A DNA stretch of 64,000 nt from Membranipora membranacea (Eukaryota > Bryozoa > Gymnolaemata > Cheilostomatida > Membraniporidae), in the NCBI GenBank assembly GCA_914767715.1, contig OU612067.1:17737001-17801000 (forward strand), given 5' to 3'. A model generated the notes under the pieces. That model searched no databases and had not been told where the DNA came from. It worked only from the letters and a program-made list of their open reading frames with translations. This document shows, in pieces, positions 11,601 through 24,121 of this stretch. The stretch's first letter is position 1, and every line of letters begins with the position of its first letter. The position numbers and the translations under genes were made by a program.

Positions 11601-14600
11601 ACACCCAAACCAAACAGCTCTTCTACAAGACAATGGTTTGCAACACAACGGTTTCACATCCATTTCCAATGAGATTCTTTCCATGAGCTAATACAACAAT
11701 ACCTTTCCACGCACAAGATCATCTGAAACCGGAATGCTGACACATGGAACATTGAAGCTCTCATTATATTTTTTTATTATTTGTACAATATGGTGGTTTC
11801 ATCACTTGGGAAACATCGGTTACTCTGGTATTTTTCCGGCAAAGCATGGTGCCCTAGATTTGGGTAACAACATCAGAGCATTCTCATACGGCTAATACTT
11901 CACCAACGTAAAACCGATTCCCTAATGCTCACATACATACACATTAAGCTGAAACGGAGACATTTATCATGCAATGGTATGGATTACATAGATAACAATG
12001 ACTAACTTACTGTCTTTTCCTTCAACTAATGTAACGTAAAAGGTAAATCAACTCAATTATAGGACAAAAAAACTGAGCCATTGCTTTATTATCTCTGACC
12101 TCCCAACACTATAATATCACATTGAAACTGCACGCAGGATTCTAGTTACGCTGAGATTTTATCAACATGACAAAAATAGGTATTTTTAACATCCTCAGTA
12201 ATAGTGTTGTTAAGTATTTGTTTTAGTTAGCCGCGTAACAAGGCTAGCTCAGTATATTTTCTTAGTAGAACCCCATCCTCAACCCATCAGCAAAATTATG
12301 AGTTTCCGAATCCCCATCATACAGATTTAATTTTTGATAACCATAGATGATGTATACGAGTTATGTCATACCTGCGACCATACTAGTTGTGTCGAGTGGT
12401 TCGAGAGCAAAGGCCTCCTCTTCATTAGTAATCAGAGTTGTGTCTGACATTGTAGGCTGGAGGGTTGTAGAGCTAGGTGTTATACTACTGGGGGCCTCTT
12501 CAGTGACATCTGTAGCATCTAAAGCTATAATATAACACAATACTTTACTATAGCATTGAGGATACTTTGAATGTTTTGATATGGAGATAGCACACCAGTT
12601 TTTTTGCAGTTGCTAATTTGTTGATACTGACTGACAAGGTGCTCACTATTACCATTCACCTTAATTTCATGAGAAGGATAGCAGCCAACTAGAGAATATA
12701 AAAAAAATTGAACAACATATGATGGATATATGAAAATACATTATTATGAAATATATATGAAAATGTGTATTTCAAATAAAATACTAAACATAATTTACAA
12801 TCTTATCTGATCGGTTGAAGTGTTTTTATTACCAGGTGGTGGAGGCATGTCAGTGATTGTATCGTCAGCCAGTGGTTGTGGTTCTATATTAGAGACATCT
12901 GGAGGGTCCATCGGCATATCCTCAAATAGGCCAGGACCTCCTAGTAAGTCTGCATCTACAATTACAAGAAGTTTGGACCATAATCATTTTTAAGTCACCA
13001 ACAGACAACTATGGTTAATTAACTTGAATTGAAAAAAGGGTTAAATCGCAAGTCTGTCTCTGTCCGAAGACTGGGAAATAAAGGTGCCTCAATGACACAG
13101 CCGCCATATTCGACACCGAGTTGCTCTCAGTTCCCAGGCAGGTCGGAGCACACCTGGACAAGGTAAGAACAGTATGAAAAGATAGATAAGATAAAAGCAT
13201 AACTAGAACAGAACTAAACAATTGAAATAACTATCAGCACACACACACACACCGCTGAGCAACTGAATACTCTTCACTGGAAATGAAATAAATATTCATG
13301 TAACAGCAAAGTCAAATTTGAGTTGCCCTTCCATGTTGAAATTTTCTCAAGGGAAGACAAGGCAAAAAATGTACATGAATTAGAATTTTCTCACATGAAA
13401 GAAATAAACAGTAGTTCCTGCAAATTTAACTCATTTGGAACAATAAAATTCATAGCGAGCATCAATACACATGGCATAATTGTGAAGCTCAAGTTGTTGC
13501 ACGAAAAGAAAGAAAGCTACTAAAATCAGACTAAGGATTCATCCCATATTTCAAAAACCTAATAAGACTATTAACCTACCAAGACCGTCATCATTGTCTC
13601 CGAAGCCGTCATTGGCTACAAAGGCTTCCTGGTCAGTTAGTGTGAGATCCTTGTTGGTGATATCAGCTGAGGCTAGAGTGGACGCATCCCCTATAGGTGC
13701 TGGTGTTTGGAACAGTGAGTCCTCAATACTGGAAGCCTCCCTCAACAACTCGCGATCATCAAATCCAACATCACCTAATTTATAAAATGGAGCATGTGAG
13801 TAAATATACATACAGTGCACTTCTCAGTAATAGATTCAGAACCTCAGGCCACTGAGAGGACCAAGTCTTCTATTTGAGTTTCAAGACTCATCTTATCAAC
13901 TCCCAAGATATCATATTTCTCTAAGCCTCACCAAAGCCATCATCAGTGATGAAGTTTATATGTCCGACATCCTCTTTGATTGTGATTTCTTCAGGTCTAC
14001 TTTGGTTTACAGCAAACTTTGGCGCTACCTCAAGAGCACTACAAAACACAAAAACTCCATTAGTGATGCGGGGTTGTGAAGCTCTTACCACAATAATACA
14101 GCCTTGCTAAAATATCAATTCAATAATTAGATTAGATTTATTTGGTAATATTGTCAATGACATATTACAATGAAAGTGTTGGTTTGTCTCTGTTATTTAA
14201 AATCTTAATACTAGCAGGTATAAAACCATTTAGAAATCTGCTTGTCCTTACTTTTGGCATAAGGTATTGGATCTTGGGCATGAATAGCAGTTATTTAAAA
14301 TATTTTCATCCCAGTTGGCATAGTTTGTGGCCAAAATATGAATCCTTTCGACTACGTAGCTAGTTATATCTATAGAAAAATTATTACGGATAAAATGTTT
14401 AAAAAGTCGGGTTCGTTCTTGAACAGTTGATGAAAATCCGGTCTTCTTCGTAACATAGCTATTGACAGAGCAGCACTGCTGTAAGCTAAGGGATTACCAT
14501 CATACTCTGTTAACTAAACAATCAAGTTTCAAAGTTTTGAGTTGAAATAGTAGCCACTTTTGCCTTCCTTTATTTACAACTGAGACAGGTAATTGTCATG

Positions 14601-15710
14601 AAGAAAAGGCAGAGATGTGCTCATTTGACATGCCTATTGAAAAGTACATGAGACATTTGGAAAGATTATATAAATCTTTGTTTTCCTGCCTTGTGTACCA
14701 TCTGCCATAGCTGAGTAATGTTAAAACTCAAATTTGGTAAGATTATAAATATATACATTGTGTCTTGTGTATCATCTGGCAAACCTGGGTAAGGTAAAAT
14801 GTACAATACTTTATATAACTTACTCCATCTCAAAGTCATTAAAGTTAGCGTTGAAGTCATCAAAGTTCTCTTGCAGAGTGATGGCACTGGCAGCCACCTC
14901 ACGGTTATCGTCTGGCAGGTCGACCACACCCGGCCTAAAGGCCATCTTAATCTTAACAAACGCTTCATTACAATCCGCTAGTAGATACTTTGTTTTACGA
15001 GAATATATCCTCACTACTCCCAGCAAGAGATGACCAGAAGTACGCAAGGCTAGTTTAACCTTCAAGAAAAATCAAATCGAGGTGTGTACCAGCAATAATA
15101 TCGAAGATTCAGACATAAAAAGTGTTGCTCCAAAACAATTGGTGGTAGCAGTAGGACTTAAAGATTTAAGGAAGTCTCTGACAGCGACCACATGTTGGTT
15201 TAGCCTCAGTTATAGTTTGTAATCTTTTCAGCCATCAGGTCAGATCAGAGTATCAGCACACAGCATAAATATATTTGTATCTGACAGTATTTGAAGCGCA
15301 GAGCCAGACAAGCCCTGTTCCTTACCAAACTATCAATGTATTTGAATGTGTGCTCAAGGAAAAACATACCATCGATATACTCAGAATGACATGCACAATG
15401 TCAAGCACTGCTGATTTGTGCTGAAAACCTGATAAGACAATTGATGACCATCAAACCTTTTACAGTACCATCATAGGCAACCAACTAATTTCAATTTGCA
15501 GTTTTCAAGCAAACATATTGTGTCAATAATTATCAGAATATTAATTAAGGGGACAATGCCACATACCTTTGGCTCGAGGATTGCATCCACGGTACTGTCA
15601 ATATCAGTCTCGTAAACTTGCGCCTTGGTAAGCTTCTTTTCCCAATGAGCCGCAAGCCATATCTTAGCTAGTGGACCTCTTTTACTGAGCACAAAGTGAG
15701 CGTAAAACAT
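8666..15710 (-). CDS. RAD21: RAD21/SCC1 cohesin kleisin subunit (eleven exons, 644 aa)
   Basis: RAD21 closes the SMC1-SMC3 cohesin ring and is cut by separase at anaphase. Exons in transcript order: 15710-15567, 15059-14824, 14038-13932, 13774-13580, 12955-12833, 12524-12372, 11558-11320, 10937-10799, 10461-10311, 9853-9694, 8953-8666. Phases close exactly over 1935 nt, ending in TAG. The N-terminal SMC3-binding domain starts [20 protein letters not shown] and continues with [20 protein letters not shown] and [16 protein letters not shown]. The SA/STAG-binding middle has [31 protein letters not shown] and LFTR. Acidic linkers follow. The C-terminal winged helix that binds SMC1 has [19 protein letters not shown]. 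The motif DDRELLR (ExxR, Arg about 174) sits where vertebrate RAD21 has its first separase site. The length is near the usual 630 aa. The exon 8 start is set by phase and by the conserved LFTR. Confidence 0.96.
13024..13165 (-). repeat. tRNA-derived SINE-A fragment in RAD21 intron
   Basis: The segment reads, on the minus strand, through the body and tail shared with the copies at 26251-26480 and 54180-54460. Shared pieces are the GTGTGCTCCGACCTGCC-like block and the terminal TTGCGATTTAACC-like tail. The tRNA-like head with A and B boxes is missing, so it is 5'-truncated. It lies in the intron between the RAD21 exons at 13580 and 12955. Confidence 0.55.
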
Positions 15711-16479
15711 GGTGCAACACCATCAACTGATAATCCTTAGCTTTTCACCAAATTGATTTACTTGTATTTTGCAGACCTATGATAATAACTTGGCCCTCTA
15801 AAATGAATGAAAAAAGATAAAATTAGTTTAAAATAATCATAATAAATCATGTTTTTATATAATCATATGTTACTATGTACAACACAGTAGCAAGAATACC
15901 CATCAAACTTTCTAGCATCAACTTAATGTTGGTTTGTAAGTATGAAAGTTTTATATATCCTATGGTGATGATGCATCTGGTTCTTAATAAATTAGTTAGT
16001 TAGTCCTACTACTATCTCACTAAGCCTAACCTAACTTATAACATCACTCTGTCACTCACTGAGTGATTACCCTTACATCTCCTTCCTAGCTAGCAGCTCC
16101 ACCCACTCTGACTCGACTGATCACACTTGTCTTCCATGATTAACTCAACCAACTCATTGGCTCAACAATACATACTAGATACCCACTGTATTAAGGCCTA
16201 CTACTCTGCTTCTACTATTAAACTAGTCCATTAACTACTAATAATTAATTAACTACTAGCAGGTAGTAGAGTAGTAGGCGTAGTTAGTTTAGTTGGCTAA
16301 CGCTAGGCTAGCCATGGCGGCTATGCTACAGTAACAAATATCATATGTTTGTAGCGCTTTTACAGCTAGTGTTAGCGTGTCATTGACTGGAGAAAGCACT
16401 TTTTAGACTTGCTAGAAGTAGAATTATTGACAAATCATCAACCATATATGAAAGACATTTCATTTCCAGCCCACTCACT
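15711..16479. other. RAD21 upstream region
   Basis: This stretch holds the 5' leader and promoter of RAD21 on the minus strand, but no TATA box or other core element is convincing. An imperfect hairpin built from CTACTACTCTGC and its complement lies near 16198-16280. A short ATGATGATG-like run is not notable. No conserved coding sequence was found. Confidence 0.4.
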
Positions 16480-16938
16480 ACTAACTACCCAGTGCTTGAG
16501 TATGCTTGCTGCTCCTTGGACTCACTAACATCAACCCAGGAAACTTCCCTAAAAGCTGTACAAAGGAGAGCGGCAAGGTTTGTGTGCGGTATCAGAAGGA
16601 GTGATAGGAAGACAAGTGTCACCGGATTAGTACACAGTCTTGGATGGGAGCAGCACTACGCAGACTCTGATACCATCACCAAACATATCCAACCTGTGAC
16701 ACACCATCTTTCTCGCAGACATGGTCATCAGTACCTGATCCCCCATTTCAAAACTCAACACCATCAGCGGTCCTTCTTTATGAAGTCTGCAAAGAATTGG
16801 AATGCCCTTCCCCTTCCAGCTCCCTACTTGCACGCCCTGGATAGCATCCCGCTTCCTGATGGTGACACACTGTTGATGACCTGGAACGAGTACGGACTTA
16901 CGAGAAAAACATTGCTAGATTCATCAACCCTGATGTAG
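16480..16938 (+). pseudogene. C-terminal remnant of a non-LTR (Jockey/CR1-like) reverse transcriptase
   Basis: The frame reads LEYACCSLDSLT, then LKAVQRRAARFVCGI, LVHSLGWE and a later LIPHFKTQHHQRSFF and KNWNALP. This is the characteristic region after the polymerase domain of Jockey/CR1-clade LINE reverse transcriptases (VLEYA...VQRRAARFV...LGW...NxLP). The stretch between LGWEQ and HLSRRHG is shorter than usual. The polymerase YADD region and endonuclease are absent, so this is a 5'-truncated, dead copy. It is shown as a pseudogene of a mobile element and is not a host gene. Confidence 0.75.
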
Positions 16939-18490
16939 CAATTACCTCACCAGAGGTAAGGACCAGAGGTAAGGAACTAATTACTAAGCTTCTAACTTTT
17001 CCATGTGAACTCAGAGAACTTTGTGTTCAATCTACTCACATTTATGGCTCGAATGTGGCTATTATAAGCTTCCACTTGCAGCACTGAGAGTATGTTAAAA
17101 CTGTCAGATCCAACTAGATATGTCTTTAGAGGTACACAGTGTGGTAATCCTTATAAAACATAAAATGTTTGTTAAACTTTTTCAAGGAAACCGCTTCATC
17201 TCTCAGTTTTGGCGTCAAAATGAAGTATAAAGTTAAAACTTGAAAATCTTCAAAGTATTACAAATTTATTATTTCTTTCACTGAAATATATATTCAATTT
17301 ATTAGTAAAATTTATATCAATATTTAAAATAATTTGACTTTTTTTTATTATAAAGTTTTCACTTTAAATTGAAGATAAATGAGGTGTCTTGTGGAAGAAT
17401 TTGTTAGCCACATAGCAGGGTAGAAGGGGCGTGGCTTGTTTGATTATGAGAGTAAAGACAACTCCCTATTTTCTATATATATATATATATATATATTGAC
17501 ACAAATTAATGTAAGGTAATTTCAGATGTTTCGATGTTCTTTCATCACAGATTTGATGGCTTCAATGTAGGTATTGTTGCAAAGCTTAGAATAACTGACA
17601 ATACCTCTTAGAGACCTAAATCAAAGCGCAGTCGGTGTTTGCTAAAGTCACAAGGATCTAAAATATACATACATCAGTTTGTTCCCTCTGTGGTGGAGGG
17701 ATATCCCTCTGCGACCACAGAGGGAACAAACTTGTTCTACAATACTTATATTATTCAAATATGGTAAATGCGAACTCTTAGTTGAATATATCTGCAGCTA
17801 TTTGCTCCCATCATTCAACAGCAGTGGTGTCTCATTGATAACCTCACTATTTGCGACAGCAAATCTTGAACGTTGTAATCTATTATTAAATGCAAGTAAG
17901 GTAGCACTTGCCGCAACTTAAATAAAAACATATCGAGGCTGCAAAATGCAAAGAATATTCAGCATCCTCTGAGACCATGTTTGTGCAGTTTTTAATGAGG
18001 CTACTAGGATGATTAATAAGGTACTAACCAAAATTCAGCTCACTAAGTGATGTTTTCATTTGCTTCGTCGAGTTGTTATTTGTGATATAAAGTCTAACAC
18101 TAGCTTGAATGTTGGAATTAGTAAATGTTTAAGTGAAGTTTGAAGTTTGTTGATTGCCTTATTTCTAATATCCATCCTGTAACTGATTGATAGCATCGAA
18201 AGTACGGCACATAAGTAAAACAAAATAAAAGGAGTCTGTGCTGCATTAGTTGAAAAATCGTAATAGCATTCAAAAAGGTGTTTTCTCTCTTCGTGGTTCT
18301 ACATTGGATGGCTGGTATTTATCTATCTTTGCTCTTCAAGCATATTTTCTGTTTGTATTTTATTTTAATGCGGGAGTTCAGGGGGTGTGGTGATCTTAGC
18401 TGGCTATTTTAGTGAAGTGTCAGAGGCATACATCATATAAGCATATAGAGAGTATTTGTAGTATTAGTAAGGCACTACATCTATAAAATA
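16939..18490. other. Gene-free region with a small hairpin
   Basis: No conserved coding sequence was recognised. It contains a (TA)n run at 17476-17496, a 57-bp palindrome at 17676-17732, and AT-rich spacer. The short frame at 17679-17921 overlaps the palindrome and has no recognisable family. Confidence 0.45.
17676..17732. repeat. 57-bp palindrome
   Basis: Arms AGTTTGTTCCCTCTGTGGT and its complement flank a GGAGGGATATCCCTC centre, with few mismatches. It would form a strong hairpin. It may be a minimal miniature element or a transcription-coupled hairpin; no target duplication is evident. Confidence 0.6.
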
Positions 18491-19426
18491 CATCTAATCA
18501 CTGATTTATAATGTATTATAGGGGCTCCCCCCACACAGGACTGTCTATAATATCTATAAATTAAGAATCCCAATCTATAAACTTAAGCGCTTTGCGATGG
18601 CATGTGGCTTTTGGACTAATGAATGCCATAAAATCCTTTAAATTAACAACCTATTGTACTTACCAAAATTCCAAAAACCTGAAGGAAAACCCATTAGATT
18701 GTAAACATATCTGAATGTTTGCTTTGCTACACAACGACCACACACACACAAAGAGAGCACAGGAGACACACAGCACTGACAGCACTTTAGAGATACATTA
18801 AGAAATCCATAAATCTATATCTTTACATTGATAACATCTATAAATCTATATCTTTACTTGCATCTATCTATAAGCCTACAAGCCTATAAGCTAAGAAATG
18901 GTCATCTATAATCTATACTATAAGTAGCGGGGGTGTTGAACCCACAAACGTCGCAAAAGTCAAAACGTCGCAATCTAGCGTTCCACTAACGTCGCAATCC
19001 AAAAAACGTCGCAACGAAGGGTTTTTAAAACGTCGCAAACCCACAAACGTCGCAATTTTTTAAACGTCGCAATAGCTCGAACCCACTAACGTCGCAAATG
19101 TCGCAACTCAACACAAATACGAAGTTGTCCTCTCATTTGATGCAAATTGGTGATTATGATATGTTGCGAGAAGTAGAAAGGAGCATACAAACTACAAAAC
19201 ACGGTGGGGAATTGAATATCAACATTATATATTGTGCCATGCATAATTGTTGTGTAGTTTTCAGGTTATTTGAATCATTTTTCCACTTTCTAGGGTCGTT
19301 TATTGTTACCTCAGACTCCATTAATACTGTCATAAATGGGTGATAATCAAGATTTAGCACAAGTAAGGCAAATATCTGCATACATGTCAAGCTTGAAATA
19401 TACTGTCATGTTTGATATGGGCTATG

Positions 19427-19685
19427 CTTTTACACTACTTGAAATGCCATAAATGTTGAATCATTTATGCATGAATCCCTTTATCTCTTTATGACTTACC
19501 CTTTATCTACTGAATACGGAATTTTTACATCATTCCCAAGATGCAACTTTATGGTTTTACACTACTTATAATGCCATAAATGTTGAATCATTTATGCATG
19601 AATCCCTTTATCTCTTTATGACTTACCCTTTACCGAATAAGGAATTTATACATCATTCCCAAGATGCAACTTTATGGTTTTATGG
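19427..19685 (+). repeat. Two-copy tandem duplication (~128-bp unit)
   Basis: The unit contains CATAAATGTTGAATCATTTA, TATCTCTTTATGACTTACCC and CATCATTCCCAAGATGCAAC and occurs twice head to tail, starting near 19427 and 19556. The second copy has a small internal deletion next to TTTACCGAATAAGG. It lies inside the foldback element. Confidence 0.8.
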
Positions 19686-20120
19686 TATGATAATAAAACC
19701 TCAACAGGATACCATAGGAACCATTACCATACAATAGGATGCGATATTACACCTTGCATTGCGTAACGGCAATTGTATTTTCATCACTAGAATTATATGC
19801 AGTTTGTAAACTCAAACCCTGGGTTATGGACAAGAGACCTTGACAGTGGGTCAATGATAATGCAGTTGAAAATTTACAGAATTGAATATCGCTTTGTGAC
19901 CCAGCGGCTTATTGTTAATTGCCATGGTTATAAAATAAATGGGTTTCCCTAAAAAATTCAAGTCAAATTATAATTGGCCTCAATATACTTTGGTAATTCC
20001 ATAGATATGCATTATGGGAACTGTTAACCTCTTAAATTTTATTGAATTTGTTATTGTTTACTCCCTGAAAGAGAAGTCTTCAAAGTGCCACATCCTGCAA
20101 GAGCATGGCAAACAGTGGCC

Positions 20121-20181
20121 TTTCTTGACAAGCATCGCTGGAAGGAGAGGGGAACCCCTCCAACAAAGCTTGTCAAGACAG
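20121..20181. repeat. Hairpin repeat H, copy 1
   Basis: Inverted arms TTTCTTGACAAGC and AAGCTTGTCAAGACAG flank a GAGGGGAACCCCTC centre. The same arms occur at 43201-43286 and 45162-45227. This copy lies inside the large foldback element. Confidence 0.55.
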
Positions 20182-21447
20182 GGTAAGGGACCAGCAGATG
20201 AAATTTTTTGAGATATCGTGATTTGCTTGTCTAGTAATGAAATCAATTTAAAAAAATTTCAGCTCAACTATGCCTGGGTACCCAAAGACTATTATCCTAC
20301 CTCTAAAAATTCAACTTGCTTTTGCCTATCTAGCCAGCAAGTTAAGCAGTATCTATCTATTCTACCTATACATACAGTGGGCTGCCTATACTATCTATTC
20401 AGTGGTATGGAGGAGGGTCAATGAATAAAATATTAAAAAGAGCTGAGAAAATCTGCTGTAGCCATAGCCTACTTATTATCCATATTGATAAATAAATCTA
20501 ACATGGTCAGCCAGCGCCTATATCATAGATATATATTATATATAAGACAAAACATTCTCATGGCACACAGTACAGGTTTTTGTTTCCATTGATCAAACTA
20601 AAATTAACTCAATAAACATGCCCAGGGCTCTCAGATGGTTGTTCATGTACATCGGCTTGTAATCAAGGTTCATTAATGTTCAACCAGGGAGAATGGATGA
20701 ACTTTCTACCATACCGTTTTATTTCATAAGTGGGATGTAGAAAACATGTTATGATTATGTTAAAATTACATGGTACATGGTATATAAAAAAAGTTTGACT
20801 TTATTTATCTGGGAAATCCAAAGTGTTGCATCATGGGAAGGCTGTGCAATTTGATGGATTAAGGCCATGTCAGCAAGAGGAAAAAATATAGCACTCAATC
20901 CAACTGTGTCAACACCTCTTGACAAGTTCAATCTTTGGCTAAATCAAACATTAAGGTACATCACAAATTGGTATGTCACTATGTCTGCTAGATAGTGATT
21001 AGCATCCCTAATATGACAGCATTAATGGATTCTGAGGTAACAACAAACGGCCCTAGGAAGTGAAAAAAATGATTCAAATAACCTGAAAAATACTCAACAA
21101 TTACCCATAGCACAATATATAATGTTGATATTCGATTCCCCACCGTGTTTTGAAGTTTGTATGCTCCTTTCTACTTCTCGCAACATATCATCATCACCAA
21201 TTTGCATCAAATGAGAAGACAACTTCGGATTTTTTGTTGAGTTGCGACATTTGCGACGTTAGTGGGTTCGAGCTATTGCGACGTTTAAAAAATTGCGACG
21301 TTTGTGGGTTTGCGACGTTTTAAAAACCCTTCGTTGCGACGTTTTTTGGATTGCGACGTTAGTGGAACGCTAGATTGCGATGTTTTGACATTTGCGACGT
21401 TTGTGGGTTCAACAGGGGGGCCCCATTATAAATCAGTGCATCTAATA

Positions 21448-22732
21448 TAACCATGTGCTTTCACAATGTTTGTATACAAATAAGTAAACCAATGAAACAA
21501 GAGTATCAGGCCACGCCCCTTCTACCCTGCTATGTGGCTAACAAATTCTTCCCAATTTGTTGGCCATGATTGATGAAGGATCATAGTGCCTCTAGTCTGA
21601 GCCCCCCAGACTCTTGCCCCTTGTCCGATGCCCCCCTTCCCCCCAACAGAGTGCCTCTGTCTGTGCTCTACTCTAGATAAACCTATTATAAAGTATTGTC
21701 ACTTCAAACCTCTCTGTGATTAGATTCACATGATTGTGGATAGTCGAAATTTCTGAGATTAAAGGAAATAATAAGCTTCATAGACAAACAGGATGACTTG
21801 TTAGTGGCGAAATTGCTGCTACTGATGACAAACATACTTCTGTTGTAAAATTAGCCACCAGCCAATCAATGAACTAAACCTCATTCATTCATTCATTGAG
21901 CATATTCACGGTTTTCTGTGCTCGATTGATTAGGAGGAAGGCAGTCCAAATGACGGGCCTGTATAAGCCGTTGGACAGCTTATTTCATGGTAATTTATAA
22001 CTATAAACTAATTTATAACTAAACACGCTATGCCTCCCCTAGAATGCTGAATAGAGTGGCCTAAAAATGCAATATGTCTTGTCAGAATCAGCTCGTTTGG
22101 GTCTTCCATTTGCTCTTTATATCAGCCTTCGCTATGTAGGCTGGGGATTAACTCCAGACTCTAGAGTAGGAGCTGGCAATACCCAATCTGGTGTTACTTT
22201 ACACCCTCAATTATTTTTGCCTCCCCTACCATTTTACCTAAACTATGGCCCTGTGAGACAACACCATTTATTGGGATACGTAAGATTTATGTCATGTCCC
22301 AGTCTAACATGTTTTGCCCAGGCCTTACCATCGAGCTATGATCATAATGACCTGTGGCTGGTTTCAATTAGGATGCAGCTAAATGTCTGCTAAATTGTAT
22401 TCAACAATTTATTACCTTCAATAGGAACAGAGGTTTCATCAGTATCAACATTGATGAGATTGAGGAGACGATGGTTTCCCAGGATTTCAGGGCTGCTGCT
22501 CTTCACAGTTTACATTTTCATCCATCAAGCTTACCCAATACAGTTTGTAATCAATTTATTGAGATATAGACTTACGCAAACAAATTTCCTCTTAAATCAG
22601 ACATACTATAAATTTACAAATAATCTTATTGAGATGATAAAAAAAGCAAATTTAAAGATTCTTTCACGCAATCAAAGGAAAGAAAATAGAACTTCAGGCA
22701 AGCTTCAAACATCACTAGTTTTGATAAACTTT
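21448..22732. other. Spacer downstream of lipase A with solo transposon terminus and repeat R1
   Basis: An unpaired copy of the GC-rich terminus of the 478-1825 element lies at 21594-21645. Repeat R1 occupies about 22026-22235 (minus). The left boundary of the segmental duplication is at about 22025. The stretch 22236-22732 is the lipase A downstream region and includes a minus-strand AATAAA at 22555-22560. No other gene is seen. Confidence 0.5.
22026..22235 (-). repeat. Dispersed repeat R1, copy 2
   Basis: Reverse-strand copy of the repeat at 2153-2347. It sits at the left edge of segmental duplication copy A, so the equivalent copy at 33362-33547 arose with the duplication. Confidence 0.55.
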
Positions 22733-24076
22733 TCATATTTCAAAGCATACATTTACCAAAACAATTAATACAACATTGACAAGAAAAGAGTACTTGGTCA
22801 AGTTTGCATGGCTGGCTGCTGTCGGTTTAGGCTTAGGAGTGTAGGGTAGAGAACGATTTCTTGGTGTCCAGGCATCCGTGTCATTAGCAAGATAGAGTGT
22901 AGTGCACATATCAGCCCGTAACTCATCATGAAGGTTTTCACCGATATCCCTTTTTTTGCGCTTATTAATTCCGATAAGGCTTTCACAGTAACTACCAACT
23001 GGGAAATCGTAGTAGACTAAATGGTCTACTGTTCCGAAATATAGAAGCTTGATCTTTTGCAGATATTGTGTGTATTTTCGACTGCAGGTGATGTCATGGT
23101 TAGCTTTGCACTGGCGAAAATCGGAGTGGTCTGCCATTGAATCTGTATCATAGAATATCTCATTACCGTGATGATAATTAGTGGTTTTGTCTCCACTATC
23201 ACATTTTGGGAAACACGGCGGAAGATGAGGAACAATGTCATGCTGGTGAGCTATCCTCCAACTGTCTGGCACAAGCCTGTCATGCTCTACTGCAAATGAT
23301 TTGTCTCCAGTACGAGGTTGCCCGAAAGTAAAGAGCTCTAATCTTCCTTTTAGTACCATCTTCTTTTCTCTAAGACTAAACGCCATAAGGGACGCCATGG
23401 CTCCACCAAGTGAATGACCGCTAACTGTTATTTTGTAGTCAGGGTATAGGTCGATCATTTTATGCAGCCTATCTTCAACACAAGGCCTTAGGTTTGTAAA
23501 GCTGTTGTAAAAATAAGAATGTACTTTTCCTACACCAAACGTTACCTTGTCTCTCAGAGTAGCCAACACTTCACGGAGTAATTGAATCTTCTCTGATGTA
23601 CCACGATAAGAGATGACGATCTCTTTATTAACCTGAGATACTGTTATCATGGCTACACATACATTTGAGTCAATCATGACGTCATCGCAGCGCTGTGCAA
23701 TGAAGTTGTCGTCAATAATCTCGTAATCAAAAAGTGGTTCAAACTTCTGAATTTGCTCAATGCAGAGATCTGGATACTCCGAGTACGTTACTGATGATAG
23801 CAGAGCTTGGTAGTAAGCAGCTGTAGAGTTGAATGCGTGCATTGAAAATGCTGGACATTCCCCTGGGTCATCGATATCTAACTCCTCAGGGCATGGATTA
23901 AAATCGTCCAATTCTTCATGACACTTTCTTGATAAAGGGCACCAGCGGCAGCTATTTGACGCGGCTCCTGTGTTGTGATTGGTGCATAGTTGACAAGTTG
24001 GTTGATCACATGATCCTGCGATGCCTCTTGCAAACAGCAAGCAACATATAAAGAGAGATATGGATATGTACTCCAT
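22733..24076 (-). CDS. Secreted PSI-domain class 3 lipase, copy A (447 aa, intronless)
   Basis: This is predicted to be a lipid esterase of the fungal-type class 3 (Rhizomucor-like) lipase family. A signal peptide covers residues 1-21. A cysteine-rich PSI/plexin-type domain spans about 23-74 (CxxCxxC pattern, CRWCPLSRKCH). The alpha/beta-hydrolase domain has SYRGTS at about 156-161, the nucleophile elbow GHSLGG with Ser222, GQPRTGD, a likely Asp280 in HDIVP and His302/303 in NYHHG. A basic RKKR cluster at 373-376 could be a furin-type site. A hydrophobic C-terminus (428-444) suggests a GPI anchor or a tail membrane helix. An in-frame upstream ATG exists 15 codons earlier. I chose the start at 24076 because the signal peptide begins there, copy B lacks the upstream frame, and a TATA box overlaps the upstream ATG. 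Confidence 0.9.
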   Translation of the reverse strand: MEYISISLFICCLLFARGIAGSCDQPTCQLCTNHNTGAASNSCRWCPLSRKCHEELDDFNPCPEELDIDDPGECPAFSMHAFNSTAAYYQALLSSVTYSEYPDLCIEQIQKFEPLFDYEIIDDNFIAQRCDDVMIDSNVCVAMITVSQVNKEIVISYRGTSEKIQLLREVLATLRDKVTFGVGKVHSYFYNSFTNLRPCVEDRLHKMIDLYPDYKITVSGHSLGGAMASLMAFSLREKKMVLKGRLELFTFGQPRTGDKSFAVEHDRLVPDSWRIAHQHDIVPHLPPCFPKCDSGDKTTNYHHGNEIFYDTDSMADHSDFRQCKANHDITCSRKYTQYLQKIKLLYFGTVDHLVYYDFPVGSYCESLIGINKRKKRDIGENLHDELRADMCTTLYLANDTDAWTPRNRSLPYTPKPKPTAASHANLTKYSFLVNVVLIVLVNVCFEI

Positions 24077-24121
24077 CCTCGTTCTCGCAACAAAATGACC
24101 AGGGCGATGTTTGCATAGCAA

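Larger units (their letters stand above)
18491..21447. mobile_element. Large foldback element with long arms carrying iterated CGTCGCAA boxes
   Basis: Two inverted arms of about 420 bp (18926-19345 and about 21000-21415) are nearly identical. Each starts TGTTGAACCCACAAACG, carries eight or nine CGTCGCAA (or one-base variant) boxes within about 160 bp, then continues through shared unique sequence that includes GATATGTTGCGAGAAGTAGA. An outer inverted match of about 35 bp lies at 18491-18532 and 21414-21447. On the left it is separated from the arm by about 390 bp of probably nested sequence (18533-18925). The interior (19346-21000) has no transposase-like frame. This fits a non-autonomous DNA transposon whose transposase would bind the repeated box; that binding is inference. 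Confidence 0.7.

Noticed and set aside
18926-19110. CRISPR-like array because of regularly recurring CGTCGCAA
   Set aside because: The boxes are only 8-10 bp with irregular spacers, occur in mirrored arms, and the genome is animal.
24077-24121. Upstream in-frame ATG giving a 462-aa lipase A
   Set aside because: It would overlap the TATA box and put 15 polar residues before the signal peptide. Copy B lacks the frame.
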